Assembly: GCA_018223125.1 (NCBI GenBank)
Contig: JAAEZA010000008.1
Span: 30,190 to 94,189 of the forward strand
Direction: 5' to 3'
From: Paracoccaceae bacterium
Lineage (GTDB): Bacteria; Pseudomonadota; Alphaproteobacteria; Rhodobacterales; Rhodobacteraceae
DNA length: 64,000 nt
Below, piece after piece: positions 35,374 to 45,010 of this stretch (the first letter of the stretch is position 1; every line of letters begins with the position of its first letter). The notes under the pieces are model-generated. The model was not told the origin of the DNA, ran no database searches, and was given only the letters and a program-made list of their open reading frames with translations. Both the position numbers and the translations under genes were made by a program.

Positions 35374-36540
35374 TTAGAGATAAGGCGTCGGATCAACGCT
35401 CTCAGTGCCGCGGCGGATTTCAAAGTGCACGAAGCCCGGAGAACCGCCTGCGACCTTGCCCAGAGACTGGCCACGGCTGACGCTCTGGCCTTTGCTGACG
35501 GACACATCCGACAGGTTCGAATAAACGGTGTACAGATTGTCAGGGTGGCGCACGAGAACGATCTTCGAATTGCCCCCCGCAGAAGACACCAACGCAACCT
35601 CGCCGTTTTCCGCAGCCTTCACAGCAGTGCCTTTATCGGCTGCAATATCCAGCCCTTCATTTCCGCCCGGTTTATTGGAATACCCGCGCAGGATCTCTCC
35701 GGACACCGGCTTTAGCAACTTGCGCGACGCGCCCGCAGGGGTGCGGTCGGCGGCAAGGTTGGGGCTTTCGGGGATGACCGCCTCTTCAACGGGTTCGGGC
35801 AAGGGTTCAACCGCGCTTGGCGGGATCGGCGTGACAGATCCCTGCCCCGGTGCCGGTTCCACAGCCGCAATTTCCTGTGTCTGGCGGGCCGGTGTGCCGT
35901 CTTCCACAACCGGAATCAACAATCGCTGGCCTGTACGTACCGCCAGATCCTTGCCAAGACCGTTCCAACTGGCCAGCGACGACACAGACACGCGATAAAG
36001 CCGCGCGATAGAATAGGCGGTTTCGCCCTGCTCTACCACATGGCGGATCGGCTCGGGCCCTTGTTGTACTGCGGCAGTCTGCTGGTTTCCGGCCCGCCCG
36101 ATTGCCGTGGACGCAATGGTTTCGATACTGTTGGTGCCGGTGGCGATGCCACTGGTGTTTGCGGAAGCAGCCGCAGTCGGGCCGACCGGAATGACAACGC
36201 CTTTGGGCAGGGCCAGAACCTCGCCCGAACGGGGCATGTAATTCGGGTCCAGACCGTTGTAACGGGCCAGTTCGGCACCGTTCATCCCGATGCGGCTTGC
36301 CACATCGTTCATCGTGTCACCCCGTTTCGCGACGATGACCTGATAGTGGGGATAGGTGATCAGGCCGCGGCTGTCCGGTTTGGGGCGCGGCGCGGATTCC
36401 ACCACTGCGTTATTCGCGGTCGGCTTGCGGTCCAGCCTGTCTCTCAGACTGCCCGGTCCTGTATCGCATCCCATCAGCAGAATTGCGCTGCCAGTCAGTA
36501 GAATTGTACTCTTGCGAAGTCCTGTCATACCCTTCGTCAT
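35374..36540 (-). CDS. nlpD: NlpD-like lipoprotein: LysM domains and degenerate LytM (M23) domain
   Basis: A 388-residue outer-membrane-type lipoprotein (lipobox LLMGC, Cys 25). Two LysM domains follow (HYQVIVAKRGDTMNDVA and IRHVVEQGETAYSIARLY), then a proline-rich linker and a C-terminal M23 domain. The zinc ligands are mostly lost: GGNEGLDIA replaces the HxxxD motif, YSNLSD replaces the His-containing loop and GFVHFEIRR keeps one His. This is the pattern of NlpD/EnvC, which activate amidases rather than cut the wall. Gene order surE-pcm-nlpD matches E. coli. ATG at 36540 has a good ribosome binding site. Confidence 0.9.
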   Translation of the reverse strand: MTKGMTGLRKSTILLTGSAILLMGCDTGPGSLRDRLDRKPTANNAVVESAPRPKPDSRGLITYPHYQVIVAKRGDTMNDVASRIGMNGAELARYNGLDPNYMPRSGEVLALPKGVVIPVGPTAAASANTSGIATGTNSIETIASTAIGRAGNQQTAAVQQGPEPIRHVVEQGETAYSIARLYRVSVSSLASWNGLGKDLAVRTGQRLLIPVVEDGTPARQTQEIAAVEPAPGQGSVTPIPPSAVEPLPEPVEEAVIPESPNLAADRTPAGASRKLLKPVSGEILRGYSNKPGGNEGLDIAADKGTAVKAAENGEVALVSSAGGNSKIVLVRHPDNLYTVYSNLSDVSVSKGQSVSRGQSLGKVAGGSPGFVHFEIRRGTESVDPTPYL

Positions 36541-36581
36541 ACCGCTCACCTCAATCGTTTGCCCAATTTCAGGCTATTTTC

Positions 36582-37223
36582 TTAGGGATCCGGAGAGATC
36601 CCCTCTACCAGTGGCACAAATCGTACCGCTTCTAACTCTGTGTATTCAAAGCCGTTTTCCAGCTTTTCCACCTTGATCAGATGTTGAACCGCATCCGTTT
36701 GCCCGACGGGTAATACCATAATACCCCCGACACGCAATTGCGCCAAGAGATTTGCAGGCGGGTCTTCTGCCGCGGCCGTCAGAAGGATACGGTCAAAGGG
36801 CGCCTGATCCTCCAGCCCGAGCGATCCGTCCCCTGTCATCACGATAACATTCACGAGCCGCAACTCATCCAGAACCCGCTGCGCCCCGCGGGCAAGCCCG
36901 CGATGGCGTTCAATGGTATATACACGGCGTGCAAGATGGGAGAGGATTGCAGCCTGATAGCCCGATCCGGTCCCGATTTCGAGCACCTTGTCCCGTGGCC
37001 CGACATCAAGAGCCTTGGTCATCTTACCAACAACCGAGGGCTGGCTGATGGTCTGGCCACTGGCAATCGGCAGGGCCATGTCTTCATAGGCGCGGGGTTG
37101 GAAGTGGCCTTGTACAAACAGGTGCCGCGGCACTTTCTCCATAGCATTAAGGATGCGCTTGTCCGTGACACCTGCTGCGCGCAGGGCGAACATATATTGC
37201 ATCATGGATTGCGCATCGACCAT
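36582..37223 (-). CDS. pcm: Protein-L-isoaspartate O-methyltransferase
   Basis: A 213-residue repair enzyme that methylates isoaspartyl residues in damaged proteins with S-adenosylmethionine. The N-terminal segment ending VPRHLFV, the SAM-binding motif [15 protein letters not shown] and the later LTAAAEDPP match the family. Its ATG overlaps the surE stop by one base (TGATG), so the two are translated together. Confidence 0.95.
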   Translation of the reverse strand: MVDAQSMMQYMFALRAAGVTDKRILNAMEKVPRHLFVQGHFQPRAYEDMALPIASGQTISQPSVVGKMTKALDVGPRDKVLEIGTGSGYQAAILSHLARRVYTIERHRGLARGAQRVLDELRLVNVIVMTGDGSLGLEDQAPFDRILLTAAAEDPPANLLAQLRVGGIMVLPVGQTDAVQHLIKVEKLENGFEYTELEAVRFVPLVEGISPDP

Positions 37224-38002
37224 CAGGCAAAAACCTTTTGCAACTGCGCCATGGATTGATGGGCGGTCAGATCGGCCCGCATCGGTGTGACCGAGACAAA
37301 ATTTTGCAGGTTTGCATGCACATCACTGCCCGGTTCGGTCGGCTGGTCCTGTGGTCCGCCCTGAATAAACAGGAAACGGCGGTTATTGATGGTGTGCGGG
37401 TCGATGGTGAACTCTGTATCCGCCCGCCAGCCCTGTGTCACGGCTTTTGTGCCCTGCACCTGTGCACCCGAACACGGCGGAAAATTCACGTTGTAAAACA
37501 GCTCGTAAGGACCGTCATGCCACGGGGCTTCTTCGTACAAACGGCGCACAACGTCTTCCCCGCTGGCCCGAGCGGCCTCAAACGGATCATCCAGATCGCG
37601 GTTGTCCGGCCCGAAATACTGGGACAGGGCAATAGATTTGACTTGGTGCATAGCCGCTTCGATCACAGCACCGACCGTACCGGAATAAAGCGTGTTTTCT
37701 GCTGCGTTATTGCCACGGTTCACGCCGGATAGGATCAGATCGGGCGGGTTATCTTTCATGACTTCGAACAGTCCGGCAAGCACACAATCCGCCGGGGAAC
37801 CGTCCACCGCAAAGCGGCGCGGGTCAAGTTCGGTCAACAGCATCGGTTTGGTGTAAGAAATGCAGTGTCCGACGCCGGATTGTTCAAAGGCGGGGGCAAC
37901 AGTCCAGACGTTTTCCTCCCCCGCGATGGCACTGGCAATTTCATGCAACGCCATCAATCCGGGCGCGGAAATTCCGTCGTCATTGGTAATCATTATCCGC
38001 AC
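37223..38002 (-). CDS. surE: 5'/3'-nucleotidase SurE
   Basis: A 259-residue metal-dependent nucleotidase/polyphosphatase. The N-terminus [14 protein letters not shown] carries the Asp-Asp metal site; [11 protein letters not shown] and [11 protein letters not shown] complete the active site. GTG at 38002 was chosen because the conserved protein begins there; the frame is open to 38155 but the extra residues are not conserved. Stationary-phase and stress survival roles are known in other bacteria. Confidence 0.95.
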   Translation of the reverse strand: MRIMITNDDGISAPGLMALHEIASAIAGEENVWTVAPAFEQSGVGHCISYTKPMLLTELDPRRFAVDGSPADCVLAGLFEVMKDNPPDLILSGVNRGNNAAENTLYSGTVGAVIEAAMHQVKSIALSQYFGPDNRDLDDPFEAARASGEDVVRRLYEEAPWHDGPYELFYNVNFPPCSGAQVQGTKAVTQGWRADTEFTIDPHTINNRRFLFIQGGPQDQPTEPGSDVHANLQNFVSVTPMRADLTAHQSMAQLQKVFA

Positions 38003-38220
38003 GGCTGCCTGCTTTCCGTTTTGCTTGCTAAAATACTCTGTTGTGTAGCTACCCCAAGCAGCGCGGCGTGAAAAGGCGGAATTCGCGCCTGCACCCAAGG
38101 AAACCTTGACAGAACAGGGGCCAAGCGGAACACTCAACCCTGTGTTTATCGCCATTCACCGCCGCGACACAGGTTCAGCCTGTCTCAACCGGCACCCTGC
38201 ATGATCTTAGGAGCTGCACC

Positions 38221-39795
38221 ATGTCTGCCAAACTTCTCACCACGATTTCCGCCCTTGCGCTCAGCGCCTCTGCGGCGGCTGCGGATTATTCCCTGACTAT
38301 TCTACACACAAACGACTTCCACTCCCGTTTTGAACCAATCAGCAAATACGACAGCGGTTGCTCTGCCGAGGACAATGACGAGGGCAAGTGCTTTGGCGGT
38401 TCTGCCCGCCTGGTCACAGCCATTGCCGATGCCCGCGCGCGGTCCAACAATTCCATCCTTGTTGACGGCGGCGACCAGTTTCAGGGCTCGCTTTTCTACA
38501 CGTACTATAAAGGCAAACTTGCCGCCGAGATGATGAATAAACTCGGCTATGACGGGATGACTGTTGGCAACCACGAATTTGATGACGGCCCCGAAGTGCT
38601 GCGCGGGTTCATGGATGCCGTCAATTTTCCGGTTCTGATGTCCAATGCCGATGTTTCCCGCGAGGAGCTGTTGAAAGATAAACTCGCCAAATCCACCGTG
38701 ATCGAACGGGGCGGCGAAAAGCTCGGCCTGATTGGCCTCACACCCCATGACACCCACGAACTGGCAAGCCCGGGTCCGAATATCACCTTCACCGATCCGG
38801 TAGACGCCGTACAGGGCGAAGTTGATAAAATGACGGAAATGGGAGTGAACAAAATCATCGTCCTGTCCCATTCCGGCTATATGGTCGACCAGAAGGTTGC
38901 CGCAGAAACCACAGGCGTGGACGTGATTGTCGGGGGCCACACGAATACGCTTCTCAGCAATACAAACGAAAGGGCGCAAGGCCCCTACCCCACGATGGTC
39001 GGCAATACGGCGATTGTGCAGGCCTATGCCTATGGCAAGTTTCTGGGCGAATTGAATGTTACCTTTAACGATGCAGGCGAAATTGTGTCGGCCGAGGGTG
39101 AACCCGTCATCGTTGACGGGCAGATCGCCGAGGACGCGGAAACCAAGGCGCGGATAGCCGAAGCCGCGGTTCCGCTGGATGAAATCCGCAACAAGGTGGT
39201 CGCCGAAACCGCAGACCCTGTTGAAGGCAACCGCGAGGTCTGCCGGATTGAGGAATGCCAGATGGGTAATCTGGTGGCGGATGCCATGCTGCAGCGCGTG
39301 AAGGATCAGGGGATCGACATTGCGATTGCCAACTCCGGCGGATTGCGCGCCTCTCTTGATGCAGGCAAAGTCACAATGGGCGAAGTCCTGAGCGTGCTGC
39401 CGTTCCAGAACACCCTGTCCACCTTTCAGGTCAGCGGGCAAACCATAATTGACGCGCTGGAAAACGGCGTCAGTCAGGTGGAAGAGGTCAAGGGCCGTTT
39501 CCCGCAGGTGGCCGGTCTGAAATTCACATGGGATCCCTCCAAACCTGCCGGTGAGGGGCGGATCATTGATGTACTGGTTGATAAAGGTGACGGTTACACG
39601 CCGATTGATCCGAAAGCCACCTACGGCGTTGTCTCCAACAACTATGTGCGCGGCGGCGGTGATGGCTACAACATGTTCCAAGACGCGGATAACGCCTATG
39701 ACTACGGGCCGGATGTGGCCGATGTTCTGGCGGAATATCTGGCTGCAAACGGGCCTTACAAACCCTATACAGACGGTCGCATCCTGCGCAAGTAA
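38221..39795 (+). CDS. Periplasmic 5'-nucleotidase/UshA-type phosphoesterase
   Basis: A 524-residue exported enzyme with a signal peptide (residues 1-21, cleaved after SAAAA). The metallophosphatase domain has the five motifs LHTNDFHSRF, DGGDQFQGS, GNHEFDDG, LSHSG and GGHTNT. A C-terminal 5'-nucleotidase domain follows, with NSGGLRASLDAG and NNYVRGGGDGYNMF for substrate stacking. It releases phosphate from nucleotides or related esters. AGGAG precedes the ATG. It is divergent from surE, a cytoplasmic nucleotidase, across about 220 bp in which nothing else was seen. Confidence 0.93.
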   Translation: MSAKLLTTISALALSASAAAADYSLTILHTNDFHSRFEPISKYDSGCSAEDNDEGKCFGGSARLVTAIADARARSNNSILVDGGDQFQGSLFYTYYKGKLAAEMMNKLGYDGMTVGNHEFDDGPEVLRGFMDAVNFPVLMSNADVSREELLKDKLAKSTVIERGGEKLGLIGLTPHDTHELASPGPNITFTDPVDAVQGEVDKMTEMGVNKIIVLSHSGYMVDQKVAAETTGVDVIVGGHTNTLLSNTNERAQGPYPTMVGNTAIVQAYAYGKFLGELNVTFNDAGEIVSAEGEPVIVDGQIAEDAETKARIAEAAVPLDEIRNKVVAETADPVEGNREVCRIEECQMGNLVADAMLQRVKDQGIDIAIANSGGLRASLDAGKVTMGEVLSVLPFQNTLSTFQVSGQTIIDALENGVSQVEEVKGRFPQVAGLKFTWDPSKPAGEGRIIDVLVDKGDGYTPIDPKATYGVVSNNYVRGGGDGYNMFQDADNAYDYGPDVADVLAEYLAANGPYKPYTDGRILRK

Positions 39796-39840
39796 ACCGT
39801 TGAAGCCATGACCGGGCCTGATCTGACCCGGACTAGAATC

Positions 39841-39880
39841 GCGCCGGTGCTGTCGGACAGACCGAACCGGCGCAAATGTT
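39841..39880 (+). terminator. Probable terminator after the 5'-nucleotidase gene
   Basis: GCGCCGGT at 39841-39848 pairs with ACCGGCGC at 39866-39873 around a 17-base loop, followed by AAATGTTTTAA. The loop is large and the T run is broken, so it is only probable. Confidence 0.5.
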
Positions 39881-40032
39881 TTAATCTGGCACCCGCGCGT
39901 TTTGGCGCTGTGGCAGGATCCGAATATTTAGGGAACATTGAAGCGGGTTGCCGCGCAGCCTGACCGCCGGCGGTTGCAGCCTTGAATTGCCCTTCCGGCT
40001 TCGTTACCCTGAGCGTAATTTTGGAGGGGATT

Positions 40033-41901
40033 ATGACCACACATACCTTTAACGCATTCAGGGCAACGGATAAAAAAGATGTACTCACGCTGGTGAACAA
40101 GTCTTCCACTGTCACAATGACGTTCAATCACATCGGGGAAACCCTGAGCTACCGGCCCTATGACGACGACCCGAGCAAGATGTCTGCGGTCGAACTTCTG
40201 ACCGTGCCCCAGCATGTGACCATCGATGGTGAGGTCTTCAACGGCGTAAGTGACTTTTATGACATTGATGTCGGGCGGCTCACCTGGGGTGGTGGCAATA
40301 AATCCGACATCATGCTGATCCACCTGACACGGACAGAGTTTGTATTCATCAACATCGCCGGTGATCCGGTAAAGATCGAATCCACCTCCGAACTGCGCAA
40401 TTTCGTGAAAACCCTGACCGGAGAAGGCCAGATTGAATCCGGCGATCTTGCCCCGAACAACTCCTTCAGTTTCACCCGCTTTACCGATCATGTTTCCGTC
40501 ACCGAAAACGATAACATTACCGGAACGGAAGGTGACGACAGTTACAACCTCGGGGCTGGCGATGACACGGTCAACGCCCTTGGCGGGTCGGACCTGATCG
40601 ACGGTGAGGATGGCAACGACACGCTTTTCGGCGGTGACGGGCAGGATTTCCTTTACGGCGGCAAGGGGGCCGACCATCTTTACGGCGGCGCATCCGGTTA
40701 TGCCACATCCTTTGGCACCGACCAGCTTTATGGCGGTGCGGGCAAGGATTCCCTGTTTGGCGGCCCCGAGCAGAGCGAGCTTTACGGCGATGGCGGACGT
40801 GACAAGCTTTACATTCTGGAAGGCAATGGCGTTGCCTATGGCGGCGGCGGCGGCGACAAGATCTACCTTGAAACAGAACTGTTCGGCGGCGCATTCGAAA
40901 TGCAGGCCTACGGCGGCAAGGGGAATGACAAGATCTTCGGTGGAAATGCGTCGGATTATCTTTATGGCGACGACGGGCGCGACGTGCTCAAGGGCGGCAA
41001 GCGCGACGATTTTCTTGACGGACGCAACGGTGATGACCGGTTGTTCGGCGGTGCCGGAAGCGACCAGCTTAAAGGCGGCGACGGGGATGACAAACTGTTC
41101 GGACAAAACGGTGCCGATGTGTTTTACGGGGGCACCGGTGCGGATGAATACTACGGCGGGAAAGGCAAGGACACGGTTTCATACGAACTGTCCAAAACCG
41201 GCGCGACAGCATCCCTGAAAAACGACAGTGCGAATGCAGGGTCAGCGGCCGGTGACAGCTACCAAAAGATCGAGAACCTCCACGGCACCCATTACCACGA
41301 TCACCTGACCGGCACGAACGGCGCCAACAGTATCGCCGGTTTTGCCGGAGACGATATGCTGTTTGGCGGCGGCGGCGCCGACTGGATGTCTGTCGAGGAC
41401 GGCAACAACGAACTCTACGGCGGCAAGGGCAAGGACAACATGGAAGGGTTCGGCATCGGCACGAACCTTTTCTATGGCGGCGGCGGCAATGATTACATCT
41501 GGGATGAATCCAACGGAGCGACAGTCTATGGCGGGGGCGGTGCGGACTACATCCAGACCAGCAAGGGCCGTGACCTGATATTCGGCGGTGCCGGTAAGGA
41601 CGACATCCACAGCGGCAAGGGAAATGACACCGTTGCCGGTGGCGGTGGCGAGGACAGTTTCTACTTCCACACAGATCTGAACGACCGCCTGACCATAACG
41701 GATTTTCAGGATGATGTAGATACGCTGTTCTTCGACCACAATCTTTACGAGGACAAGAAAGGCGACCCCGTTAGCATCGCAGCCTTCATGGACAAATATG
41801 CCGATGAGGTGGACGGGGATGTGATCTTCGATTTCAACAACGGAAACAAGGTTGTGGTCATGGGCATGACCAAGATGGAGCTTGTCGACGATCTGGCCTG
41901 A
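40033..41901 (+). CDS. RTX-type calcium-binding repeat protein (smaller)
   Basis: A 622-residue protein. The first 155 residues form a non-repeat domain rich in Thr, Val and Ile. From about residue 165 to 565 there are many RTX nonapeptides of the GGxGxDxL type, for example GGDGQDFLYGGKGADHLYGG, that bind calcium in a parallel beta-roll. The last 70 residues (FQDDVDTLFFDHNLYEDKK and onward) resemble the uncleaved C-terminal signal for type I secretion. No ABC/MFP secretion genes are in the window. GGAGGGG lies ahead of the ATG at 40033. Confidence 0.88.
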   Translation: MTTHTFNAFRATDKKDVLTLVNKSSTVTMTFNHIGETLSYRPYDDDPSKMSAVELLTVPQHVTIDGEVFNGVSDFYDIDVGRLTWGGGNKSDIMLIHLTRTEFVFINIAGDPVKIESTSELRNFVKTLTGEGQIESGDLAPNNSFSFTRFTDHVSVTENDNITGTEGDDSYNLGAGDDTVNALGGSDLIDGEDGNDTLFGGDGQDFLYGGKGADHLYGGASGYATSFGTDQLYGGAGKDSLFGGPEQSELYGDGGRDKLYILEGNGVAYGGGGGDKIYLETELFGGAFEMQAYGGKGNDKIFGGNASDYLYGDDGRDVLKGGKRDDFLDGRNGDDRLFGGAGSDQLKGGDGDDKLFGQNGADVFYGGTGADEYYGGKGKDTVSYELSKTGATASLKNDSANAGSAAGDSYQKIENLHGTHYHDHLTGTNGANSIAGFAGDDMLFGGGGADWMSVEDGNNELYGGKGKDNMEGFGIGTNLFYGGGGNDYIWDESNGATVYGGGGADYIQTSKGRDLIFGGAGKDDIHSGKGNDTVAGGGGEDSFYFHTDLNDRLTITDFQDDVDTLFFDHNLYEDKKGDPVSIAAFMDKYADEVDGDVIFDFNNGNKVVVMGMTKMELVDDLA

Positions 41902-41919
41902 TTGCCTTGCCAGACACGG

Positions 41920-41958
41920 GTTGCGCGCCCCTGAAACCGTAGGTTCGGGGGCAGCAAC
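41920..41958 (+). terminator. Imperfect hairpin after the RTX gene
   Basis: GTTGC-GCCCCTGAAACC on the left and GGTTCGGGGGC-GCAAC on the right can pair with small bulges around a three-base loop. No T run follows, so the terminator call is weak. Confidence 0.4.
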
Positions 41959-42010
41959 AGCCGGGCAGTTTACATGCGAATCAAATCCGGCTTCGCCCGC
42001 CCCCGATCAT

Positions 42011-42055
42011 TGTGATCACATAATTTTGACGTGTGATCACAAAACGGGGTATTTA
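42011..42055 (+). promoter_or_regulatory. sucC operon promoter with two TGTGATCACA operators
   Basis: TGTGATCACA, a perfect 10-bp palindrome, occurs at 42011-42020 and again at 42032-42041, 21 bp apart or two helical turns. A promoter-like TTGACG (42026-42031) and TATTTA (42050-42055) with an 18-bp spacer fits between and after them, so the second operator lies inside the promoter. The same palindrome sits in front of the GntR gene at 53418-53427. Repression of the suc operon by that regulator is inferred. Confidence 0.65.
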
Positions 42056-42147
42056 CGCCGATAAGGGAAAATTTCTGCTTTTTCCCTTCAAACACGGTAC
42101 GGGATGTGCGACCAACAGGTGAATTCTTTGCCTAAGGGACAGCTCGC

Positions 42148-43341
42148 ATGAACATTCACGAATATCAAGCCAAGCAACTTTTGAAAGAATACGGTGCTCC
42201 GGTATCGGACGGCCGCGTGGTTCTGCGTGCCGAAGATGCCAAGACCGCCGCAGGAGAGCTGGACGGCCCGCTTTGGGTGGTCAAGGCCCAGATCCACGCA
42301 GGCGGACGCGGCAAAGGCTCTTTCAAGGAAGAATCCGCCGGTGAAAAAGGCGGTGTGCGTCTGACCAAATCCGTTGAGGAAGCCGCCGAGGAAGCCCGCA
42401 AGATGCTGGGCCGCACTCTTGTGACCCATCAGACAGGCCCCGAAGGCAAACAGGTCAACCGCATTTATATCGAAGACGGATCCGGCATCGAAAAAGAGCT
42501 TTATCTGGCTCTGCTGGTGGATCGCGTGTCCAGCCGCGTTTCCTTCGTTGCTTCTACCGAAGGCGGTATGGACATTGAAGAAGTGGCCGCGAAAACCCCT
42601 GAAAAAATCGTGTCCTTCTCGGTGGATCCGGCCTCCGGCCTGTCCGCATTCCACGGCCGTCGCGTTGCATTCGCGCTGGGACTGGAAGGTGCGCAGATTA
42701 AACAATGCGTTCAACTGATCTCTACGCTGTACAAAATGTTTGTCGAGCGTGACATGGAGATGCTGGAAATCAACCCGCTGATCGTGACCGACAAGGGCGA
42801 CCTGAAGTGTCTCGACGCCAAAATGGGTTTTGATGGCAACGCACTGTACCGTCAGAAGGACATCCTTGCCCTGCGGGACGAAACCGAAGAAGACCCCAAA
42901 GAACTGGCTGCGTCGAAATTCGATCTGAACTACATCGCGCTGGACGGTGAAATCGGATGTATGGTGAACGGTGCCGGTCTGGCGATGGCTACGATGGACA
43001 TCATCAAGCTTTACGGCGCAGAGCCTGCCAACTTCCTTGATGTGGGCGGCGGTGCGACCACGGAAAAAGTGACCGAAGCCTTCAAGATCATCACGTCCGA
43101 CCCGAACGTGAAGGGCATCCTCGTCAACATCTTCGGCGGCATCATGCGCTGTGATGTTATTGCAGAAGGCGTTGTTGCAGCTGTCAAGGAAGTCGGTCTG
43201 CAAGTGCCGCTGGTTGTGCGTCTGGAAGGCACCAACGTGGAAGAAGGCAAGAAGATCATCAACGAGAGCGGCCTTGCCGTGATTGCTGCCGACGATCTGG
43301 GCGATGCCGCCCAAAAGATCGTTAAAGAGGTCAAAGGCTAA
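42148..43341 (+). CDS. sucC: Succinyl-CoA ligase (ADP-forming) subunit beta
   Basis: A 397-residue TCA-cycle enzyme subunit with an N-terminal ATP-grasp domain ([31 protein letters not shown]) and a C-terminal CoA-ligase domain ending in [15 protein letters not shown]. With SucD it makes succinate and ATP from succinyl-CoA. AAGGGA precedes the ATG. It is the first gene of the operon and is separated from sucD by an 80-bp gap that holds a large palindrome. Confidence 0.97.
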   Translation: MNIHEYQAKQLLKEYGAPVSDGRVVLRAEDAKTAAGELDGPLWVVKAQIHAGGRGKGSFKEESAGEKGGVRLTKSVEEAAEEARKMLGRTLVTHQTGPEGKQVNRIYIEDGSGIEKELYLALLVDRVSSRVSFVASTEGGMDIEEVAAKTPEKIVSFSVDPASGLSAFHGRRVAFALGLEGAQIKQCVQLISTLYKMFVERDMEMLEINPLIVTDKGDLKCLDAKMGFDGNALYRQKDILALRDETEEDPKELAASKFDLNYIALDGEIGCMVNGAGLAMATMDIIKLYGAEPANFLDVGGGATTEKVTEAFKIITSDPNVKGILVNIFGGIMRCDVIAEGVVAAVKEVGLQVPLVVRLEGTNVEEGKKIINESGLAVIAADDLGDAAQKIVKEVKG

Positions 43342-43342
43342 T

Positions 43343-43396
43343 GTAGGGCGGGGTTCACCCCGCCAGCGCTTTCCGGCGGGGTGAACCCCGCCCTAC
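43343..43396. repeat. REP-like double palindrome between sucC and sucD
   Basis: A 22-bp arm (43343-43364) and its exact reverse complement (43375-43396) flank the ten-base spacer AGCGCTTTCC. Each arm also contains its own palindrome, GGCGGGGTTCACCCCGCC on the left and its mirror on the right, so one long or two short hairpins are possible. It begins two bases after the sucC stop. It has no T run. This looks like a repetitive extragenic palindrome of the type that stabilises upstream mRNA. Confidence 0.8.
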
Positions 43397-43421
43397 CCCA
43401 AATTACCAAGGAACAAACACT

Positions 43422-44303
43422 ATGGCCGTACTCGTAAACAAGAACACCAAAGTTATATGTCAGGGCATCACCGGCTCTCAGGGCACTTTCCACTCGGAAC
43501 AGGCGATTGAATATGGCACCCAAATGGTTGGCGGTGTGACACCGGGCAAAGGCGGGCAAACCCACCTGAACATGCCGGTTTTCAACTCTGTCCATGAAGC
43601 CAAAGCCAAGACCGAAGCGAATGCTTCCGTGATCTACGTGCCCCCGCCCTTTGCTGCGGATTCCATTCTGGAAGCGATTGATGCGGAAATGGAACTGATC
43701 GTCTGCATCACCGAAGGCATTCCTGTGCTGGACATGATGAAGGTGAAACGGGCGCTTGAAGGCTCTAAATCCCTGCTGATCGGACCGAACTGTCCGGGCG
43801 TTATCACACCGGGCGAATGTAAGATCGGCATTATGCCGGGCCACATTCACAAACCGGGTTCCGTGGGCATCGTGTCCCGCTCCGGTACGCTGACTTACGA
43901 AGCGGTTGGCCAGACATCTGCGGCCGGTCTCGGACAGTCTACGGCCATCGGTATCGGCGGTGATCCGATCAAGGGCACCGAGCATATCGACTGTCTGGAA
44001 ATGTTCCTTGCGGACCCTGATACCCATTCCATCATCATGCTGGGCGAAATCGGTGGTTCCGCCGAAGAAGAAGCCGCGCAATTCCTGAAGGACGAAGCCA
44101 AGAAGGGCCGTTCCAAGCCTTGCGCCGGTTTCATCGCGGGCCGCACAGCGCCTCCGGGCCGTCGCATGGGCCATGCCGGTGCGATCGTTGCAGGTGGCGT
44201 CGGTGGCGCGGAAGACAAGATCGAAGCAATGAAATCCGCTGGTATCGTTGTGGCTGACAGCCCTGCCGGTCTCGGCGAAGCTGTGATCAAGGCTATCGGC
44301 TGA
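43422..44303 (+). CDS. sucD: Succinyl-CoA ligase (ADP-forming) subunit alpha
   Basis: A 293-residue subunit with the CoA-binding Rossmann domain ([19 protein letters not shown]) and the [20 protein letters not shown] motif. The phosphohistidine is in [11 protein letters not shown] near the C-terminus. It partners SucC. The stop codon overlaps the next start by one base (TGATG). Confidence 0.97.
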   Translation: MAVLVNKNTKVICQGITGSQGTFHSEQAIEYGTQMVGGVTPGKGGQTHLNMPVFNSVHEAKAKTEANASVIYVPPPFAADSILEAIDAEMELIVCITEGIPVLDMMKVKRALEGSKSLLIGPNCPGVITPGECKIGIMPGHIHKPGSVGIVSRSGTLTYEAVGQTSAAGLGQSTAIGIGGDPIKGTEHIDCLEMFLADPDTHSIIMLGEIGGSAEEEAAQFLKDEAKKGRSKPCAGFIAGRTAPPGRRMGHAGAIVAGGVGGAEDKIEAMKSAGIVVADSPAGLGEAVIKAIG

Positions 44304-45010
44304 TGCCCCGCCGCCCTGAAGGTTGCGCGGAAGTTGCGCACATATTCCTGACTGGCGGCTCTAAACTGACAAGGCGCGCCTGTCGCGCCTTGTGTGCCTC
44401 GCTTTTTGCAGCATGTGCCTCTACGGCCCATGCTTTTGACGCGGCAGCCTGCACCACCCCTGTTCAGAACATAGCCGAGCTTGAGTCGGCTTTGGGGGCA
44501 CAAGGCTGGAGCGTCGTAGACAAGCAGAGCAAACCTGTGATCGAGGCGCTGGCCTGGATCGGGATGCCACAATATTTTGCAGGCGACAGCGGCGGGCGCT
44601 CCCAGTCTTATGTGCTGGATCTGAAACGGAACACTGCAAAGGGCTATTTCCGCAAGAAAGACCTGCCGAATGCGCAGACCCGCATCCTGACCCGCAGGGT
44701 TGGACGCGATACCGAACTGGTGCTTGTTTCATGGCTGAAAACGTCCTTGATGGAAATCAACCTCACCTGCGACTTCGCCCTGAGCGAGACCACCACCGCC
44801 CCCTTGCGCAATGACTATTTGCCCCTAGCTTACTCCAAAGGCTACGCCCGCGTGCCCACCCAGAAATCCGCCGAAAGCGGGGCGTCCTCTTCTGTGCAGA
44901 TCGTCTTTCTGGACAGCGAAACACTGAAATCAGGCTTGAAAAGCAATATTCCGGCCTCCGCAATCTTCTCAACCTCCCTGAGCTATCCCGCAAAGGACCA
45001 CACACCATGA
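44303..45010 (+). CDS. Exported protein of unknown function inside the suc operon
   Basis: About 235 residues with a somewhat long signal peptide (basic LTRRACR, then ALCASLFAACASTAHA, cleavage before FDAA). The mature part has two cysteines, AAACTTPV and NLTCDFAL, and no membrane segment. I do not recognise the family. Its ATG overlaps the sucD stop by one base and its stop overlaps the sucA start by four bases, so it is translated in line with two TCA genes, although it is predicted to be periplasmic. An internal start nearer the signal peptide is possible. Confidence 0.72.
   Translation: MPRRPEGCAEVAHIFLTGGSKLTRRACRALCASLFAACASTAHAFDAAACTTPVQNIAELESALGAQGWSVVDKQSKPVIEALAWIGMPQYFAGDSGGRSQSYVLDLKRNTAKGYFRKKDLPNAQTRILTRRVGRDTELVLVSWLKTSLMEINLTCDFALSETTTAPLRNDYLPLAYSKGYARVPTQKSAESGASSSVQIVFLDSETLKSGLKSNIPASAIFSTSLSYPAKDHTP

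Noticed and set aside
38302..39681. A 459-codon open frame opposite the 5'-nucleotidase gene
   Set aside because: It lies entirely antisense to a gene with all its motifs and has no recognisable domain; high GC at third positions keeps the opposite frame open.
39928..41106. A 392-codon open frame opposite the RTX gene
   Set aside because: Its apparent repeats (VKLV and similar) are the reverse translation of the RTX repeats, not a protein.
42011..42041. TGTGATCACA read as CRP or FNR sites
   Set aside because: CRP needs TGTGA-N6-TCACA and FNR needs TTGAT-N4-ATCAA; here the half-sites touch without a spacer, which fits a GntR-type operator better.
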